Positions 43,992-56,721 of a DNA stretch of 57,224 nt are shown here, one piece after another. The stretch is from contig NZ_RHNS01000017.1 of NCBI RefSeq assembly GCF_003946305.1, forward strand, positions 1-57,224, in the 5' to 3' direction. Within the stretch, counting starts at the first letter, position 1, and each line of letters begins with the position of its first letter. Below the pieces are notes generated by a model, which was given only the letters and a program-made list of their open reading frames with translations, was not told the DNA's origin and searched no databases. Made by a program: the position numbers and the translations under genes. This stretch comes from Lacticaseibacillus porcinae. Its GTDB lineage: Bacteria; Bacillota; Bacilli; Lactobacillales; Lactobacillaceae.

Positions 43992-45827
43992 ATGCCTCAT
44001 TTAAAACGCTTCTTAGTGGGGAAACCCCTTAAGTCTAACGAAGAAGGTGGCCAAAAGCTTGGGAAGTTCAAAGCTTTGGCCATGCTTTCTAGCGACGCTT
44101 TGTCTTCTGTGGCGTACGGGACTGAACAAATTGTTTTGGTCTTGACCACGTTATCAGCAGCGGCGATTTGGTATTCCTTGCCGATCGCAGCTTTTGTGCT
44201 GATTTTACTGTTGGCGTTGACGTTATCTTATCGCCAGATCATTCACGCCTACCCATCAGGTGGTGGCGCTTATGTGGTCGCTTCTGAAAACCTCGGCCAA
44301 AATGCTGGCTTAGCTGCCGGTGGGTCGCTGTTGATCGACTACATGTTGACCGTGGCGGTTTCCACTTCTGCTGGGGCTGAAGCCATCACCTCTGCGATCC
44401 CGGCATTATACGGGCATCAAGTGGCCATTTCCATCGTGATCATCGTCGTGTTAGCGTTGATGAATTTGCGAGGGATGAGTGAATCCGCCAACTTCTTAAT
44501 GATCCCAGTTTACTTGTTCGTGGTGTCGATCACCGCGATGATCGTGTGGGGCTTTTATCAGATCCTCACCGGTCAGATCCCATTTCATGCGACGCAAGTA
44601 GTCGGCGGGGTGGTACCTGGCATTTCTGCAGCGTTGATCTTCCGCGCGTTTTCGAGTGGGTCCAGTTCGTTAACTGGGGTCGAAGCGATTTCTAACGCGG
44701 TCCCATTTTTCAAAAAGCCTCGTGAACACAACGCGGCTTCCACGTTAGCCATCATGGCGGCAATTTTAGGCTTCTTCTTTGCTGGCATTACTTTCTTAAA
44801 CTACTGGTACGGCATTGTGCCGGTTGCCAAAGTCACGGTATTATCCCAAGTCGCTGCCAAAACTTTTGGTAACGGCGGCATCATGTATTATGTGATCCAG
44901 TTTGCCACGGCGTTGATCTTAGCCGTTGCCGCTAACACTGGGTTCTCCGCTTTCCCAGTTTTGGCTTATAACTTAGCCAAAGATAAATATTTGCCCCATA
45001 TGTATATGGACCGCGGCGATCGTTTAGGCTATTCCAACGGGATCTTGACCTTAGCGATCGGCTCAGGTTTATTGATCACTTTGTTCCAAGGCTCAACGGA
45101 ACGTTTGATCCCGTTGTATGCCGTTGGGGTGTTCATTCCATTTACTTTGTCGCAATCTGGGATGATCCGTCACTGGTGGAAGCGTCATACCACTGAAAAA
45201 GGCTGGATCGGGAAATCGATCGCCAACTTCTCTGGCGCGTTGATCTCATTTGCGATCTTAGTGATCTTGTTTGTTTACCGGTTGCCTGACATTTGGCCAT
45301 TTTTCATTATCATGCCATTGTTGATCGTGGTGTTCTGGAAAATTCACACCCATTATCAAATGGTCGCGGCGCAATTGCGGTTGCCAGAAGAAATTGCCAA
45401 ACATGAATATTCTGGTTCCACAGTGATCGTGTTAGTCGGCAACGTGACGCGGGTGACGCGCGGGGCCTTGAACTACGCGCAAACCATCGGTGATTATGTG
45501 ATCGCGATGCATGTGTCCATGGATGAAAATCCCAACAAGGAACACGAAACGCAAGACGAATTCAAACGCGACTTCCCAGATGTCCGCTTCGTCGATGTGC
45601 ATTCTTCATATCGCTCGATCACAGGACCAACGATCCGTTTTGTCGACATCATCGCCAAAAATGCCGCCAAACGTAACTTCACTACCACGGTATTGATCCC
45701 ACAATTTGTGCCAAAGAAACCTTGGCAAAACATTTTGCATAACCAAACCAACGTGCGCTTACGCACCGCGTTTGCTTCTCGCGAAAATGTCATCATTGCC
45801 ACTTACAGTTACCATTTGAAACGCTGA
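43992..45827 (+). CDS. kimA: KimA-like potassium importer, APC superfamily
   Basis: High-affinity potassium/proton symporter candidate (611 residues): about twelve membrane helices followed by a soluble C-terminal domain from residue 450. Close likeness to Bacillus KimA (YdaO) is seen in KRFLVGKPLKSNEEGGQKL, LAMLSSDALSSVAYGTEQI, YPSGGGAYVVASENLG and the tail HSSYRSITGP...VPKKPWQNILHNQ. In relatives it is inhibited by c-di-AMP. No c-di-AMP riboswitch is visible before it. Recognition is by memory of the family, so other APC permeases remain possible. Confidence 0.85.
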   Translation: MPHLKRFLVGKPLKSNEEGGQKLGKFKALAMLSSDALSSVAYGTEQIVLVLTTLSAAAIWYSLPIAAFVLILLLALTLSYRQIIHAYPSGGGAYVVASENLGQNAGLAAGGSLLIDYMLTVAVSTSAGAEAITSAIPALYGHQVAISIVIIVVLALMNLRGMSESANFLMIPVYLFVVSITAMIVWGFYQILTGQIPFHATQVVGGVVPGISAALIFRAFSSGSSSLTGVEAISNAVPFFKKPREHNAASTLAIMAAILGFFFAGITFLNYWYGIVPVAKVTVLSQVAAKTFGNGGIMYYVIQFATALILAVAANTGFSAFPVLAYNLAKDKYLPHMYMDRGDRLGYSNGILTLAIGSGLLITLFQGSTERLIPLYAVGVFIPFTLSQSGMIRHWWKRHTTEKGWIGKSIANFSGALISFAILVILFVYRLPDIWPFFIIMPLLIVVFWKIHTHYQMVAAQLRLPEEIAKHEYSGSTVIVLVGNVTRVTRGALNYAQTIGDYVIAMHVSMDENPNKEHETQDEFKRDFPDVRFVDVHSSYRSITGPTIRFVDIIAKNAAKRNFTTTVLIPQFVPKKPWQNILHNQTNVRLRTAFASRENVIIATYSYHLKR

Positions 45828-45836
45828 TTCACCACG

Positions 45837-45867
45837 CGCCTGTCGAGATTTTTCGGCAGGCGTTTTT
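45837..45867 (+). terminator. Terminator after kimA
   Basis: CGCCTGTCGA...TCGGCAGGCGTTTTT. Confidence 0.85.
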
Positions 45868-45876
45868 GATCTTCCG

Positions 45877-46074
45877 GCTAGTGACAACAACTTACCTCCG
45901 GCACGAAAATCTGTGGGCTCCGACAAAAATCCTTCCGGCGGGATAGATATGGCGACCGTAGTAGAGCAATGACGCTCGTCGAAGCTAACTCGCAAAGAGG
46001 CCCACGGCTGATGCTATCCCGCCTCCAGACTTTTTATCTCCGTTCACAGATTTTCTTCGTTGATGTTCCTAGCT
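45877..46074. repeat. Long palindrome between kimA and mutS
   Basis: Outer arms GCTAGTGACAACAAC and its near complement (GTTGATGTTCCTAGC, 46060-46074), then GAAAATCTGTG/CACAGATTTTC and CGGCGGGATAG/CTATCCCGCC. About 200 bp with a 65-base middle. It has no core of the five-copy family, but the same nested style and GCTAG ends. Confidence 0.65.
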
Positions 46075-46140
46075 TAAGATACAGACGCAGAGATTGCGAC
46101 GTCATTCATCAGTCGAGATATTACATCGTTCTCTGGAATC

Positions 46141-46422
46141 ACGTGTTTCGTAGCAATCAGGTGACAGTGGGCTAGCGCAGTGAAGGTCGTTTGAAGAAGT
46201 GGTCGGAAGGCGTCCGTTACTGCATAGTGAGATTTCCGTTAGCGACTTGTCGCTTACGGAAAGCCGCAGGGGAAGATCCGGCTGGTGGCGAGCGCAGCGA
46301 GACATCCAGACTAGCTTCCCCGAGGGCCCTCATTATGCAGTAACGAGACGACTGGAGACCACTGCTTCAAACGACCGCAACGGAGCTAGCCCACTGTCGC
46401 CTGATGGCGGCAGGAAACATGT
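46141..46422 (+). repeat. Palindromic element, copy D (long-armed)
   Basis: 282 bp. It has the family inner part: CTGCATAGTGAG/CTCATTATGCAG, side hairpin TTTCCGTTAGCGAC/GTCGCTTACGGAAA, core CCGCAGGGGAAGATCC and CTTCCCCGAGGGCCCTC. Its outer arms extend a further 50 bases (CAGGNGACAGTGGGCTAGC with its complement at 46385-46404), longer than in the other copies. The gap 45868-46503 holds only this and the palindrome before it. Confidence 0.88.
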
Positions 46423-46503
46423 CATGCCCAACTTCAGGAGGTCATGCGCAAGGTTTGGTTTAATGCTACAATAGATGCAGATATTTTAAGGATGGGTGAA
46501 AGC

Positions 46504-49089
46504 ATGCCACGCAAGACGCAAACGACACCAATGATGCAACAATACCAGGCCATCAAGGATCAATACCCTGATGCCTTTTTGTTCTACCGCGTTGGGGATT
46601 TTTTTGAATTATATAACGACGACGCGATCAAAGGCGCTCGCATCCTTGAGTTGAAATTGACCTATCGCAGCAAAAACACTGACCATGCGATCCCGATGTG
46701 TGGGGTGCCGCATCACGCGGTGCAAGCGCCGATCGAAACCTTAGTCGACCAAGGCTACAAAGTCGCGTTGTGCGAACAAGTCGAAGATCCGCGCAAAGCA
46801 GTCGGCATGGTCAAACGCGAAGTCACGCAATTGATCACGCCTGGGACCATTTTAGATGTGAAGCCAGGCCGGGCAACGGAAAACAACTACTTGTCAGCCG
46901 TGCTGCCAACTGGCAACGACTATGGTTTTGCCTACACTGATTTGTCGACTGGTGAATTGAAAGTCTCGCGTTTGCGCAACAAATTCGCCGTTCAAAATGA
47001 ACTCGCCGCTTTAAACACCAAAGAAATCGTGGTGCCAACAGATTTAAACGATGCCGATGCCCAGTGGCTAGGCCAAGACCGGTTATTATCACCGCAACAA
47101 GTGACCACTCCAAGTGCTGAAGCGAGCTATGTCAGCCAAGACCTAGAAGACGCCCACGAAGTGCAAGTGGTGGTGATGTTGATGCAATATTTGCTCACCA
47201 CCCAAAAACGCAGCCTCGCCCATATTCAAAAAGCGGTAGCTTATCAGCCTTCTCAATATCTCGATATGGATATGGATGCTCGCGTCAACTTAGACATTTT
47301 GAAAAACTCCCGCACAGGCCGCAAAGCCGATACGTTGTTAGCGGTAGTTGATCAAACCAAAACCGCAATGGGTGGACGTTTGTTGAAGCAATGGTTAGAC
47401 CGGCCATTACTTGATCTCAAAGCGATCAATGCGCGCCAAGACCAAGTCCAAGATTTACTCGATCACTATTTTGAACGCAGTGAACTCCAACAAAGCTTGA
47501 CGCAAGTGTATGACTTGGAACGTTTAGCTGGCCGGGTGGCTTATGGCAATGTTAACGGCCGCGACTTGATTCAATTGCAAACGTCATTAGATCAGATCCC
47601 TAGCATTCAAGCCATTCTTGATCAATTGGATGATGGCGCGTTTGCGGATATGCGCAAACAACTCGACCCTGTCAGCGATGTGGCTGACTTGATTCGCCGT
47701 TCCATTGATCCTGATCCTAAATTGTCGATCACTGATGGTGGCGTCATTTTAGCCGGGTACAACCAACAACTTGACGACTATCGCGATACCAACCTTAACG
47801 GGAAGAAGTGGATGGCTGAACTGGAAGCTCGCGAACGTGAACTCACTGGCATTCGCACGCTGAAAGTCAACAACACTAGCGCTGCCGGGTGGTTCATCTC
47901 CGTTCCTAATGGCAGTTTAGACAAAGTGCCAGAAGCGCGCTACGAGCGGAAAATGACGTTGACCAACGCTGAGCGCTTCACCACGCCAGAACTCAAAGAA
48001 AAAGCGGCGTTGATGTTAACGGCCCAAGAATCTGCGGCAGGTTTGGAATATGACTTATTCCAAGAAATTCGCGAACAAGTTAAAGCGCAAATCGCCCGGT
48101 TGCAGAAACTCGCTGGATTGATCGCAAGCTTAGATGTGTTGCAAGGCTTTGCGACAGTATCTGAAAACAATCACTATGTCCGCCCGCAAATGTCTTCAAA
48201 AGGCCATGATGTTGCCGTTCACGGCGGTCGTCATCCGGTGGTGGAACAAGTGTTAGGCACTCAACAATACATTCCCAATGACGTGATCATGGATCATGAT
48301 ACGGATATGTTGTTGATCACTGGGCCAAACATGTCAGGGAAGTCGACTTATATGCGTCAATTCGCGTTGATCGTGATCATGGCGCAAGCAGGGTGCTTTG
48401 TCCCAGCAGATAGTGCCGAACTCCCAGTGTTTGATCAGATCTTCACTCGCATTGGCGCGGCGGACAACTTAGCACAAGGCCAATCGACGTTCATGGTGGA
48501 AATGATGGAAGCCGACGCTGCTTTACAACATGCCACTGCGAGTTCGTTGATTTTATTTGATGAAATCGGTCGCGGTACCGCGACTTATGACGGCATGGCA
48601 TTAGCGCAAGCGATCATTGAATATTTGCATGATCATGTCCATGCTAAGACCTTGTTTTCCACCCACTACCATGAACTGACCAGCTTATCGGATAGCTTAG
48701 ACAAACTGGAAAACGTCCATGTCGGCGCTGTTGAAGACAAAGGTACCTTAGTGTTTTTACACAAAATGTTGCCAGGCCCTGCAGATAAATCTTACGGGAT
48801 CCATGTTGCCAAACTTGCCGGGTTGCCTGATAGCTTGTTGAAGCGAGCGGATACCATTTTACAAACGCTGGAAGCAGGAGGGGCCAAACCGACTGCTTCA
48901 GTACAACCAGAACCGGAAGCGCAAGTCGCAGAACCTGAGGCACAGTTAAGTTTGTTTGAACCAGAGCCGGTCCACCAAGGCCCATCCCGCGTTGAAAAGA
49001 AGTTGCGGGACTTTGATTTAATGACCGCCACGCCAATGGATGCGATGAACTTGTTGTATGACTTACAAAAGCAATTAAAGAAGAAGTGA
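46504..49089 (+). CDS. mutS: DNA mismatch repair protein MutS
   Basis: Recognises mismatches and loops and recruits MutL (861 residues, full length). The mismatch-reading motif [11 protein letters not shown] lies near residue 28, where the Phe inserts at the mismatch. Walker A is [14 protein letters not shown] near residue 613, followed by [14 protein letters not shown] and STHYHELT. The ATG at 46504 gives the family start; earlier in-frame codons to 46444 overlap the repeat edge. It is 4 bases ahead of mutL. Confidence 0.97.
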   Translation: MPRKTQTTPMMQQYQAIKDQYPDAFLFYRVGDFFELYNDDAIKGARILELKLTYRSKNTDHAIPMCGVPHHAVQAPIETLVDQGYKVALCEQVEDPRKAVGMVKREVTQLITPGTILDVKPGRATENNYLSAVLPTGNDYGFAYTDLSTGELKVSRLRNKFAVQNELAALNTKEIVVPTDLNDADAQWLGQDRLLSPQQVTTPSAEASYVSQDLEDAHEVQVVVMLMQYLLTTQKRSLAHIQKAVAYQPSQYLDMDMDARVNLDILKNSRTGRKADTLLAVVDQTKTAMGGRLLKQWLDRPLLDLKAINARQDQVQDLLDHYFERSELQQSLTQVYDLERLAGRVAYGNVNGRDLIQLQTSLDQIPSIQAILDQLDDGAFADMRKQLDPVSDVADLIRRSIDPDPKLSITDGGVILAGYNQQLDDYRDTNLNGKKWMAELEARERELTGIRTLKVNNTSAAGWFISVPNGSLDKVPEARYERKMTLTNAERFTTPELKEKAALMLTAQESAAGLEYDLFQEIREQVKAQIARLQKLAGLIASLDVLQGFATVSENNHYVRPQMSSKGHDVAVHGGRHPVVEQVLGTQQYIPNDVIMDHDTDMLLITGPNMSGKSTYMRQFALIVIMAQAGCFVPADSAELPVFDQIFTRIGAADNLAQGQSTFMVEMMEADAALQHATASSLILFDEIGRGTATYDGMALAQAIIEYLHDHVHAKTLFSTHYHELTSLSDSLDKLENVHVGAVEDKGTLVFLHKMLPGPADKSYGIHVAKLAGLPDSLLKRADTILQTLEAGGAKPTASVQPEPEAQVAEPEAQLSLFEPEPVHQGPSRVEKKLRDFDLMTATPMDAMNLLYDLQKQLKKK

Positions 49090-49093
49090 GCTT

Positions 49094-51037
49094 ATGCCAA
49101 AAATCCATCAACTTTCTCCGACGTTAAGCAATCAAATTGCAGCAGGGGAAGTCATCGAACGACCTGCCAGTGTCGTCAAAGAACTGGTGGAAAATAGTAT
49201 TGATGCCAAATCTTCGCAAATCGACATCAACTTAAAAGACGCTGGCATCACCATGATCCAAGTGCTCGATAACGGCATGGGGATCGATGAAGAAGATGTG
49301 CCCACGGCGTTTTTGCCGCATGCCACCAGCAAGATCCTCACGGTGAAGGATTTATTTAATGTGCATTCGCTAGGGTTTCGTGGTGAAGCCTTAGCGTCGA
49401 TCGCTGCAGTTGCTGATGTCACGTTAGAAACGGCGACAGCATCAGGTCTTGGCACCATCGCCCATATTGTCGGCGGGAAAATGGAAAACATTGAAAAAGC
49501 GGGCAGTCGCAAAGGCACCCAGATCACGGTGCGCGATTTATTTTTCAATACGCCAGCGCGGTTGAAGTATGTGAAATCGCAAGCCACTGAACTTGGGAAA
49601 ATCGTCGATATCGTCAACCGTTTAGCCTTAGCCCATCCAGAAATTGCCTTTAGTTTGCGCCATCAAGATAAAATGGTGTTAAAAACTGCCGGTCACGGCG
49701 ACTTGCAACAAACCCTTGCTGGTATTTACGGTGTGGCCACCGCCAAAGGAATGTTGAGCTTTGAAGGCGAAGATGATGACTTCAAGATCTCAGGCTACTT
49801 CTCTTTGCCAGATACCACCCGCGCTTCTCGCAATTATTTGAGTTTAATGATCAACGGTCGCTACATCAAAAACTATCAACTGACCAAAGCCATTATCGCA
49901 GGCTATGGCAGTAAGTTGATGGTGGGGCGCTACCCGATCGCAGTGGTGAATATTGAAATGGCGCCGTTGCTTGTTGATGTCAATGTCCATCCGACCAAAC
50001 AAGAAGTGCGGTTGAGCAAAGAAGATCAATTAGCGCGCTTATTGACGCAAACCATTAAGGCTCGCCTCAGCTCAGAAAATCTGATCCCAGAAGCGTTGCA
50101 TAATTTACGGCAACGTCCGGCGGTGAATATGGAACAATTGACGCAAACCCTCAATGATGTGCAACGTCAGTTTGACGTGCCGACGCCGCAGCCGAGTCCA
50201 CAGGTGAGTGCTTCGGCAGTTCAACCGACGCCGCAACCGGTGCGTTCAACCTCAACGCCGCAACCGCAAGCAACTGAAGCTGTGCCAGCTTTTGGGAAAT
50301 CAATGGCGGATCTTGATGGGACTCCGATTTTTAAAGATCGCACGCGTTTAGCCCAGTGGGACGAAAAATATGCCCATGACGAGGCTACCGCTGACGCAGA
50401 ACCTGATTTATCGCGGCCTGAGCCGACGAAACGTTTCCCTGATCTGCGTTACTTAGCGCAAGTCCATGGCACTTATTTATTAGCGGAAGATCCTGATGGG
50501 TTGTATTTATTGGATCAACACGCGGCCCAAGAGCGGGTGAATTACGAATACTACCGCCAAAAAATCGGTGAGGTGGCCACTGACTTGCAACGTTTGCTGG
50601 TGCCGATCGTTTTAGATTATCCGGCGAGCGATGCGATCGCGATTAAAGCAGCCCATGAAACCCTTGAAAGTCTCGGGTTGTATTTAGAAGACTTCGGTCA
50701 AAACACGTTTATTGTTCGCCAACACCCAACGTGGTTTAAAGCGGGTCAAGAAGAAGATACCATTCGCGAAATGGTGGATTGGGTGTTAAAAGATGGTCAT
50801 TTAACAGTAGCGGCTTTCCGTGAGAAAACCGCGATCATGATGAGTTGTAAACGTGCCATCAAAGCCAATCACCATCTCGACGGGCAACAAGCGCAAGCGT
50901 TGTTGGTGAAGCTTGCCCAATGTGAAAATCCCTTTAATTGCCCACATGGTCGGCCAGTGTTGGTCCATTTTTCCAATACTGATTTGGAGAAAATGTTCAA
51001 ACGGATTCAAGATTCCCACACCACGGAGGATTTCTAA
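49094..51037 (+). CDS. mutL: DNA mismatch repair protein MutL
   Basis: GHKL ATPase that links MutS to repair (647 residues). N-terminal motifs are [20 protein letters not shown] near residue 14, DNGMGI near residue 60, and [10 protein letters not shown] near residue 95. The C-terminal part carries [12 protein letters not shown] near residue 475, the metal-dependent nicking motif found in species without MutH, plus CPHGRP near the end. The Pro/Gln-rich linker is residues 350-400. Its stop overlaps the maf start. Confidence 0.97.
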   Translation: MPKIHQLSPTLSNQIAAGEVIERPASVVKELVENSIDAKSSQIDINLKDAGITMIQVLDNGMGIDEEDVPTAFLPHATSKILTVKDLFNVHSLGFRGEALASIAAVADVTLETATASGLGTIAHIVGGKMENIEKAGSRKGTQITVRDLFFNTPARLKYVKSQATELGKIVDIVNRLALAHPEIAFSLRHQDKMVLKTAGHGDLQQTLAGIYGVATAKGMLSFEGEDDDFKISGYFSLPDTTRASRNYLSLMINGRYIKNYQLTKAIIAGYGSKLMVGRYPIAVVNIEMAPLLVDVNVHPTKQEVRLSKEDQLARLLTQTIKARLSSENLIPEALHNLRQRPAVNMEQLTQTLNDVQRQFDVPTPQPSPQVSASAVQPTPQPVRSTSTPQPQATEAVPAFGKSMADLDGTPIFKDRTRLAQWDEKYAHDEATADAEPDLSRPEPTKRFPDLRYLAQVHGTYLLAEDPDGLYLLDQHAAQERVNYEYYRQKIGEVATDLQRLLVPIVLDYPASDAIAIKAAHETLESLGLYLEDFGQNTFIVRQHPTWFKAGQEEDTIREMVDWVLKDGHLTVAAFREKTAIMMSCKRAIKANHHLDGQQAQALLVKLAQCENPFNCPHGRPVLVHFSNTDLEKMFKRIQDSHTTEDF

Positions 51038-51579
51038 TGTTGATCTTAGCCAGTCAATCGCCACGTCGGGTGGAATTGTTGCAGCGCATTACCAAAGACT
51101 TTGAAGTGGAACCTGCGCAAATTGATGAACGCGCGCTACCAATGTCTGCGCCTGCGACTTATGTGCAAACCTTAGCCCAAGCCAAAGGTCGCGCAGTATC
51201 GGCGTTACATCCTGATGCCACCGTGATCGCCGCAGACACCATGGTGGCGTATGGCGACGACTTGCTCGGCAAGCCCGCAGATGAAGCCGCAGCATTTGCG
51301 ATGTTGCGCGAGTTATCAGGACAAGTCCATCACGTCCACACTGGGGTGTTCGTCCGCAAAGCTGATGGCGCTGAAAAGTTGCAAGTGGTGACTACAGCCG
51401 TAGAATTCTGGCCGCTGACAGATCAGGAGATCCGCAACTACTTGGCTTGCGGAGAATATCGCGATAAAGCTGGGGCCTATGGCATTCAAGGCCAAGGAGC
51501 ACTGCTTGTCAAAGGCATTGTCGGTGATTACTACAATGTGATGGGGTTGCCGATCAGCACCTTAGCCCGTATGTTGTAA
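51037..51579 (+). CDS. maf: Maf family nucleotide pyrophosphatase
   Basis: House-cleaning nucleoside triphosphate pyrophosphatase (180 residues), probably acting on dTTP, UTP or modified pyrimidine nucleotides. Motifs are [13 protein letters not shown] at the start, [15 protein letters not shown] near residue 67, and [17 protein letters not shown] near residue 138. The ATG overlaps the mutL stop (TAATG), so translation is coupled. Confidence 0.94.
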   Translation: MLILASQSPRRVELLQRITKDFEVEPAQIDERALPMSAPATYVQTLAQAKGRAVSALHPDATVIAADTMVAYGDDLLGKPADEAAAFAMLRELSGQVHHVHTGVFVRKADGAEKLQVVTTAVEFWPLTDQEIRNYLACGEYRDKAGAYGIQGQGALLVKGIVGDYYNVMGLPISTLARML

Positions 51580-51664
51580 TTCCAGAGTAACGCCAAGCGC
51601 ACTTAGCCATCCGAGTAGCCTAGAGCAGGTCTTTGCGTTGCTTGGTAAAGCGCGACGTCATCAA

Positions 51665-51694
51665 AAAACGGACATCCAAGAAGATGTCCGTTTT
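51665..51694. terminator. Bidirectional terminator between maf and the VTT gene
   Basis: AAAACGGACATC, loop, GATGTCCGTTTTC; A- and T-runs on both sides suit the convergent pair. Confidence 0.85.
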
Positions 51695-51699
51695 CTGCG

Positions 51700-52293
51700 T
51701 TAAAACAGTTGGGTCAACCAATGCGCGCCAGTGACTAACGCCCAAGAATATGCGGCAATGGTGATCGGTTTGCCTAAGATAATGATCCAGAAGAACTTTT
51801 TAAACGACATATGCGTCATCCCAGCCATTAAACACAAGACATCATCTGGTGCGACTGGGGCGACGATCGCAATGGCAAAGAACCAATCGAATTTATTTTG
51901 ATTTTTGGTGTAACGTTGGTATTTATCAAACACCGATTCACTGACGACATAATGAATGAAATTGACGCCGTAATGTCGCGCCAACCAAAAGTTAATGATC
52001 GACCCGATACAAATGCCGATGTAGTTGTAAGCAAATCCTGCCCATGGGCCAAACAACAAGACCCCAGCGGCGGTGGAGATCCCACCAGGAATAATGGGGA
52101 TGACCACTTGAATGATTTGAATGGCGATAAACACCAAGGGACCCACGATGCCGACTCCACTTAAAAAGCCTTGCATGCTGTTGAGATCGTGAAAGACGCC
52201 TAAGTGATACCAATACGCACACAACCCGATACTGACGGCTAACATGGCAACCGTGCCGAGATTGATCAATTTTCGTGAAGTCGTTGTTTGCAC
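51700..52293 (-). CDS. TVP38/TMEM64 family membrane protein (VTT domain)
   Basis: A 197-residue integral membrane protein with about five helices. The VTT features are IIPGGISTAAGVLLFGPWAG near residue 68 and FAIAIVAPVAPDDVLCLMAG near residue 140; the latter has the proline-rich re-entrant motif of DedA-like proteins. Relatives are linked to lipid scrambling or polymer-carrier recycling, but no function can be assigned here. It stands alone and starts MQTTTSRK behind AAAGGGTGA. Confidence 0.85.
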   Translation of the reverse strand: MQTTTSRKLINLGTVAMLAVSIGLCAYWYHLGVFHDLNSMQGFLSGVGIVGPLVFIAIQIIQVVIPIIPGGISTAAGVLLFGPWAGFAYNYIGICIGSIINFWLARHYGVNFIHYVVSESVFDKYQRYTKNQNKFDWFFAIAIVAPVAPDDVLCLMAGMTHMSFKKFFWIIILGKPITIAAYSWALVTGAHWLTQLF

Positions 52294-52385
52294 CCAAATT
52301 CACCCTTTCAAATCAACGCCTGCGACTCATTAAGTTTAGTTTAGCAAGCTCATGAAAGTTTGAAATGCGGCGCAAGTCTGATTTG

Positions 52386-52414
52386 TTGGGTAGGCTTTGG
52401 AATTATGGTAGAAT
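52386..52414 (+). promoter_or_regulatory. Promoter of ruvA
   Basis: TTGGGT and TAGAAT (52409) with 17 bases between. Confidence 0.5.
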
Positions 52415-52447
52415 AAACCGAACACATGTACTCATGAAAGGAATCCC

Positions 52448-53032
52448 ATGTACGAATTTATGCAAGGGCGCATCGCCGCCGTGACGCCTAGTTTTATCGT
52501 GATCAATGTCAATGGCATCGGCTATCGCCTGTTAGTGGCCAATCCCTATCAATTTGAAGAAGGTCAAGAGGTGACGGTTTACGTGCAGTTGATCATTCGC
52601 GACAATGATCAAAGCATGTATGGCTTTGCTGACGCCAATGAAAAACAAACCTTCAATCAATTGCTCAGCGTGACTGGCATCGGTCCAAAGTCCGCGTTAG
52701 CGATCCTTGCCAATGCGTCGACTGAAGGCTTAGCGAATGCGATCGCGCAAGATGACGTGCGCTTTTTGACGAAATTCCCAGGCATCGGCAAAAAAACCGC
52801 CCAACAAATTATTTTGGATCTCAAAGGCAAAATCGATGCCCCAGGGCCGCTGTTGCAAGAATTATTGCCGCAACAACCAGACAATGCCCAATTAGCAGAT
52901 GCCTTAGCCGCTTTGGTCGCCTTGGGTTATCCGCAAAAAGCAGTCGATAAACTTGCCGGTCAATTAGAAAATTCTAGTGCAAAAACCACTGACGCATACA
53001 TGCGCTTAGGGTTATCATTATTAAGTCAATAA
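52448..53032 (+). CDS. ruvA: Holliday junction protein RuvA
   Basis: Tetramer that holds Holliday junctions for RuvB (194 residues). Domain I starts [17 protein letters not shown], domain II has the helix-hairpin-helix motifs [16 protein letters not shown] near residue 75 and [20 protein letters not shown] near residue 107, and domain III (after the QPDNAQ linker) binds RuvB. It is 13 bases ahead of ruvB. Confidence 0.97.
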   Translation: MYEFMQGRIAAVTPSFIVINVNGIGYRLLVANPYQFEEGQEVTVYVQLIIRDNDQSMYGFADANEKQTFNQLLSVTGIGPKSALAILANASTEGLANAIAQDDVRFLTKFPGIGKKTAQQIILDLKGKIDAPGPLLQELLPQQPDNAQLADALAALVALGYPQKAVDKLAGQLENSSAKTTDAYMRLGLSLLSQ

Positions 53033-53045
53033 AAGGAGGGGTCAT

Positions 53046-54053
53046 ATGGCAGACGAGCGCATCGTCGATCAACATGGACAACCGCAAGAAGATCCGATCG
53101 AACGTTCTTTGCGGCCGCAGTTGCTCGCTGATTATATCGGGCAAACGGCAGTTAAACATCAATTATCCGTTTATATCCAAGCCGCCAAAAAACGCGAAGA
53201 AGCCTTAGATCATGTGTTGTTGTATGGCCCACCTGGTTTAGGGAAAACAACCTTAGCGTTAGTGATCGCCAATGAACTCGGCGTCCACATTCGCAGCACT
53301 TCAGGGCCGGCGATCGAAAAGCCAGGCGACTTGGTGGCGTTACTCAACGAATTACAAGCTGGTGATGTTTTATTTATTGATGAAATTCATCGTTTGCCTA
53401 AAATTGTTGAAGAAATGCTGTACTCTGCAATGGAAGACTTCTATATTGATATTGTTGTGGGTCAAGGGCCCACTGCTCATCCAGTCCACTTCCCATTGCC
53501 ACCATTCACCTTAGTCGGCGCCACCACGCGAGCAGGGATGTTGTCTGCGCCTTTGCGTGATCGCTTTGGGATCACCGCGCATATGGCGTATTACACCCCT
53601 GAAGAACTCACGCAAATCGTTCAGCGCACTGCCGGCATTTTCAATATGACCCTACCATTGGCATCAGCGCAAGCATTGGCATTGCGGTCACGTGGCACGC
53701 CGCGGATCGCCAATCGCTTGCTCAAGCGGATCCGCGATTTCGCTGATGTTGCAGAAGCCGACACTGTCACCGTTGAACTGGTCGATCATGCCCTTGATCA
53801 ATTGCAAGTCGACGAACGCGGCTTAGATCAAATCGATCGCAAAATGCTCATGATGATGATCCGCGACTATGATGGTGGACCGGTGGGGTTGGCGACGATC
53901 GCTGCCAACATTGGTGAAGAAACTGCCACCATTGAAGAAATGTACGAACCGTATTTGCTACAAATCGGCTTTTTAAAACGCACGCCGCGCGGACGCATGG
54001 TGACGCCTGCAGGTTTTGCCCATTTGGATATGCCGTATTTGACGAAAAAATAA
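53046..54053 (+). CDS. ruvB: Holliday junction helicase RuvB
   Basis: AAA+ motor of branch migration (335 residues). Walker A is [12 protein letters not shown] near residue 60, Walker [10 protein letters not shown] near residue 109, sensor ATTRAG near residue 158, and the arginine finger region LRDRFG near residue 172. The C-terminal winged helix ends [24 protein letters not shown] precedes the ATG. Confidence 0.98.
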   Translation: MADERIVDQHGQPQEDPIERSLRPQLLADYIGQTAVKHQLSVYIQAAKKREEALDHVLLYGPPGLGKTTLALVIANELGVHIRSTSGPAIEKPGDLVALLNELQAGDVLFIDEIHRLPKIVEEMLYSAMEDFYIDIVVGQGPTAHPVHFPLPPFTLVGATTRAGMLSAPLRDRFGITAHMAYYTPEELTQIVQRTAGIFNMTLPLASAQALALRSRGTPRIANRLLKRIRDFADVAEADTVTVELVDHALDQLQVDERGLDQIDRKMLMMMIRDYDGGPVGLATIAANIGEETATIEEMYEPYLLQIGFLKRTPRGRMVTPAGFAHLDMPYLTKK

Positions 54054-54074
54054 AGTTTCTCAGGAGGAACAACT

Positions 54075-55109
54075 GTGTTAACAACCGAAGATTTTGACTA
54101 TGATCTGCCTCATGAATTAATCGCCCAAACCCCATTAAAAGAACGCGATGCCAGCCGTATGTTGGTGTTAAATGCGGAAACTGGCGCCACTGAAGATCGT
54201 CATTTCTATGACATCCTCGACTACATCGAACCAGGTGACGCGATCGTGATGAACGATACCCGCGTGATGCCTGCCCGTTTATATGGCGTCAAGCCTGATA
54301 CTGGCGCGCACATGGAAGTGTTGTTGTTGCACAACACTGAAGGCGATAAGTGGGAAACCTTGATGAAGCCTGCTCGCAAAGCCCCTGTTGGCACCGAAAT
54401 CGAATTTGGTGACGGCTTGCTCAAAGCGACAGTCATGGAAGAACTTGAACATGGCGGCCGGATCATCGAATTTCATTACGATGGCATTTTCATGGAGATC
54501 TTAGACAAACTTGGTGAAACGCCACTGCCGCCTTACATCAAAGAAAAGCTTGACGATCCTGAAATGTATCAAACGGTTTACGCCAAAGAAGTCGGTTCTG
54601 CCGCTGCGCCAACTGCTGGGTTGCACTGGACTGAAGAATTGCTGCAAAAGGCGCAAGACAAAGGTGCCAAGCTCGTTTACTTAACGTTGCATGTTGGCCT
54701 CGGGACTTTCCGTCCAGTTTCCGTTTCCAACATCGAAGATCACAAAATGCACAGTGAATTCTACCGTTTCTCCCAAGAAGCTGCCGATACCTTAAATGAA
54801 GTGCGCAAAAACGGTGGTAAGATCATTGCCACTGGGACGACTTCTATTCGGACCCTTGAAACCATCGGCACCAAGTTTGATGGTGAAATCAAACCTTCAA
54901 GTGGCTGGACTGATATTTTCATCAAGCCAGGCTATCAATGGCGCGTGGTTGATGCTTTCATCACCAACTTCCACTTACCAAAGTCCACGTTGGTCATGTT
55001 AGTTGCATCGTTCACCGGTCGCGAGAACATTCTCAACGCCTATGCTCATGCGGTTCAAGAACGTTATCGCTTCTTTAGCTTCGGCGATGCGATGTATATT
55101 CACAAGTAA
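54075..55109 (+). CDS. queA: S-adenosylmethionine:tRNA ribosyltransferase-isomerase
   Basis: Makes epoxyqueuosine from preQ1-tRNA (344 residues). The GTG start follows CAGGAGGA and gives [12 protein letters not shown]. Family marks are [18 protein letters not shown] near residue 15, [11 protein letters not shown] near residue 59, ALSP-like [10 protein letters not shown] near residue 178 and GLGTFRPV near residue 212. It lies next to tgt, the enzyme before it in the queuosine pathway. Confidence 0.97.
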   Translation: MLTTEDFDYDLPHELIAQTPLKERDASRMLVLNAETGATEDRHFYDILDYIEPGDAIVMNDTRVMPARLYGVKPDTGAHMEVLLLHNTEGDKWETLMKPARKAPVGTEIEFGDGLLKATVMEELEHGGRIIEFHYDGIFMEILDKLGETPLPPYIKEKLDDPEMYQTVYAKEVGSAAAPTAGLHWTEELLQKAQDKGAKLVYLTLHVGLGTFRPVSVSNIEDHKMHSEFYRFSQEAADTLNEVRKNGGKIIATGTTSIRTLETIGTKFDGEIKPSSGWTDIFIKPGYQWRVVDAFITNFHLPKSTLVMLVASFTGRENILNAYAHAVQERYRFFSFGDAMYIHK

Positions 55110-55117
55110 TTTTGTGC

Positions 55118-55141
55118 AAAAGGCCGATCTCGGCCTTTTGT
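55118..55141 (+). terminator. Terminator after queA
   Basis: CAAAAGGCCGA and TCGGCCTTTTG. Confidence 0.85.
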
Positions 55142-55265
55142 TGTCTTCCCATGTTCGTGGTAAGATGGATTGACGCCACGCCGTCATCAATTCTATTCAG
55201 CAATACCCCAAGCGATTGTGAGTCGTTTTCACTCCTAAAACCGCTTTGAGGTAAAAAACGTGGCA

Positions 55266-55452
55266 GTGATTTGAAATTGGGACGGAAGCTGGCCGTCGCT
55301 GCATAGTGAGATTTGCCTTAGCGGTTTACCGCTTAGGCAAAGCCGCAGGAAAAGATCCACTTGAAACGGAGCAGAGCGACGGATCAAGTTAGCTTTTCCG
55401 AGGACCCTCACTATGCAGCGGCGAGCCAGCTGGAGTCCCAATTTCAAATCAC
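55266..55452 (+). repeat. Palindromic element, copy E
   Basis: 187 bp with perfect 18-base ends (GTGATTTGAAATTGGGAC and its complement). Inside: GGAAGCTGG, GCTGCATAGTGAG/CTCACTATGCAGC, side hairpin TTTGCCTTAGCGGT/ACCGCTTAGGCAAA, core CCGCAGGAAAAGATCC, then CTTTTCCGAGGACCCTC. It separates queA from tgt, genes that are usually adjacent; the rest of the gap holds only the queA terminator and the tgt binding site. Confidence 0.9.
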
Positions 55453-55486
55453 CAGAACAACCGTATTTCGCAATGTCGCTCATTAA

Positions 55487-56644
<1,158 letters not shown>

Positions 56645-56721
56645 TCCTAAAGTCGCATTGGCAAGACAAGTGAAAATCTGTTACAGTATGGAATGAATAA
56701 AAATTAAACGAGGTGCCCACA

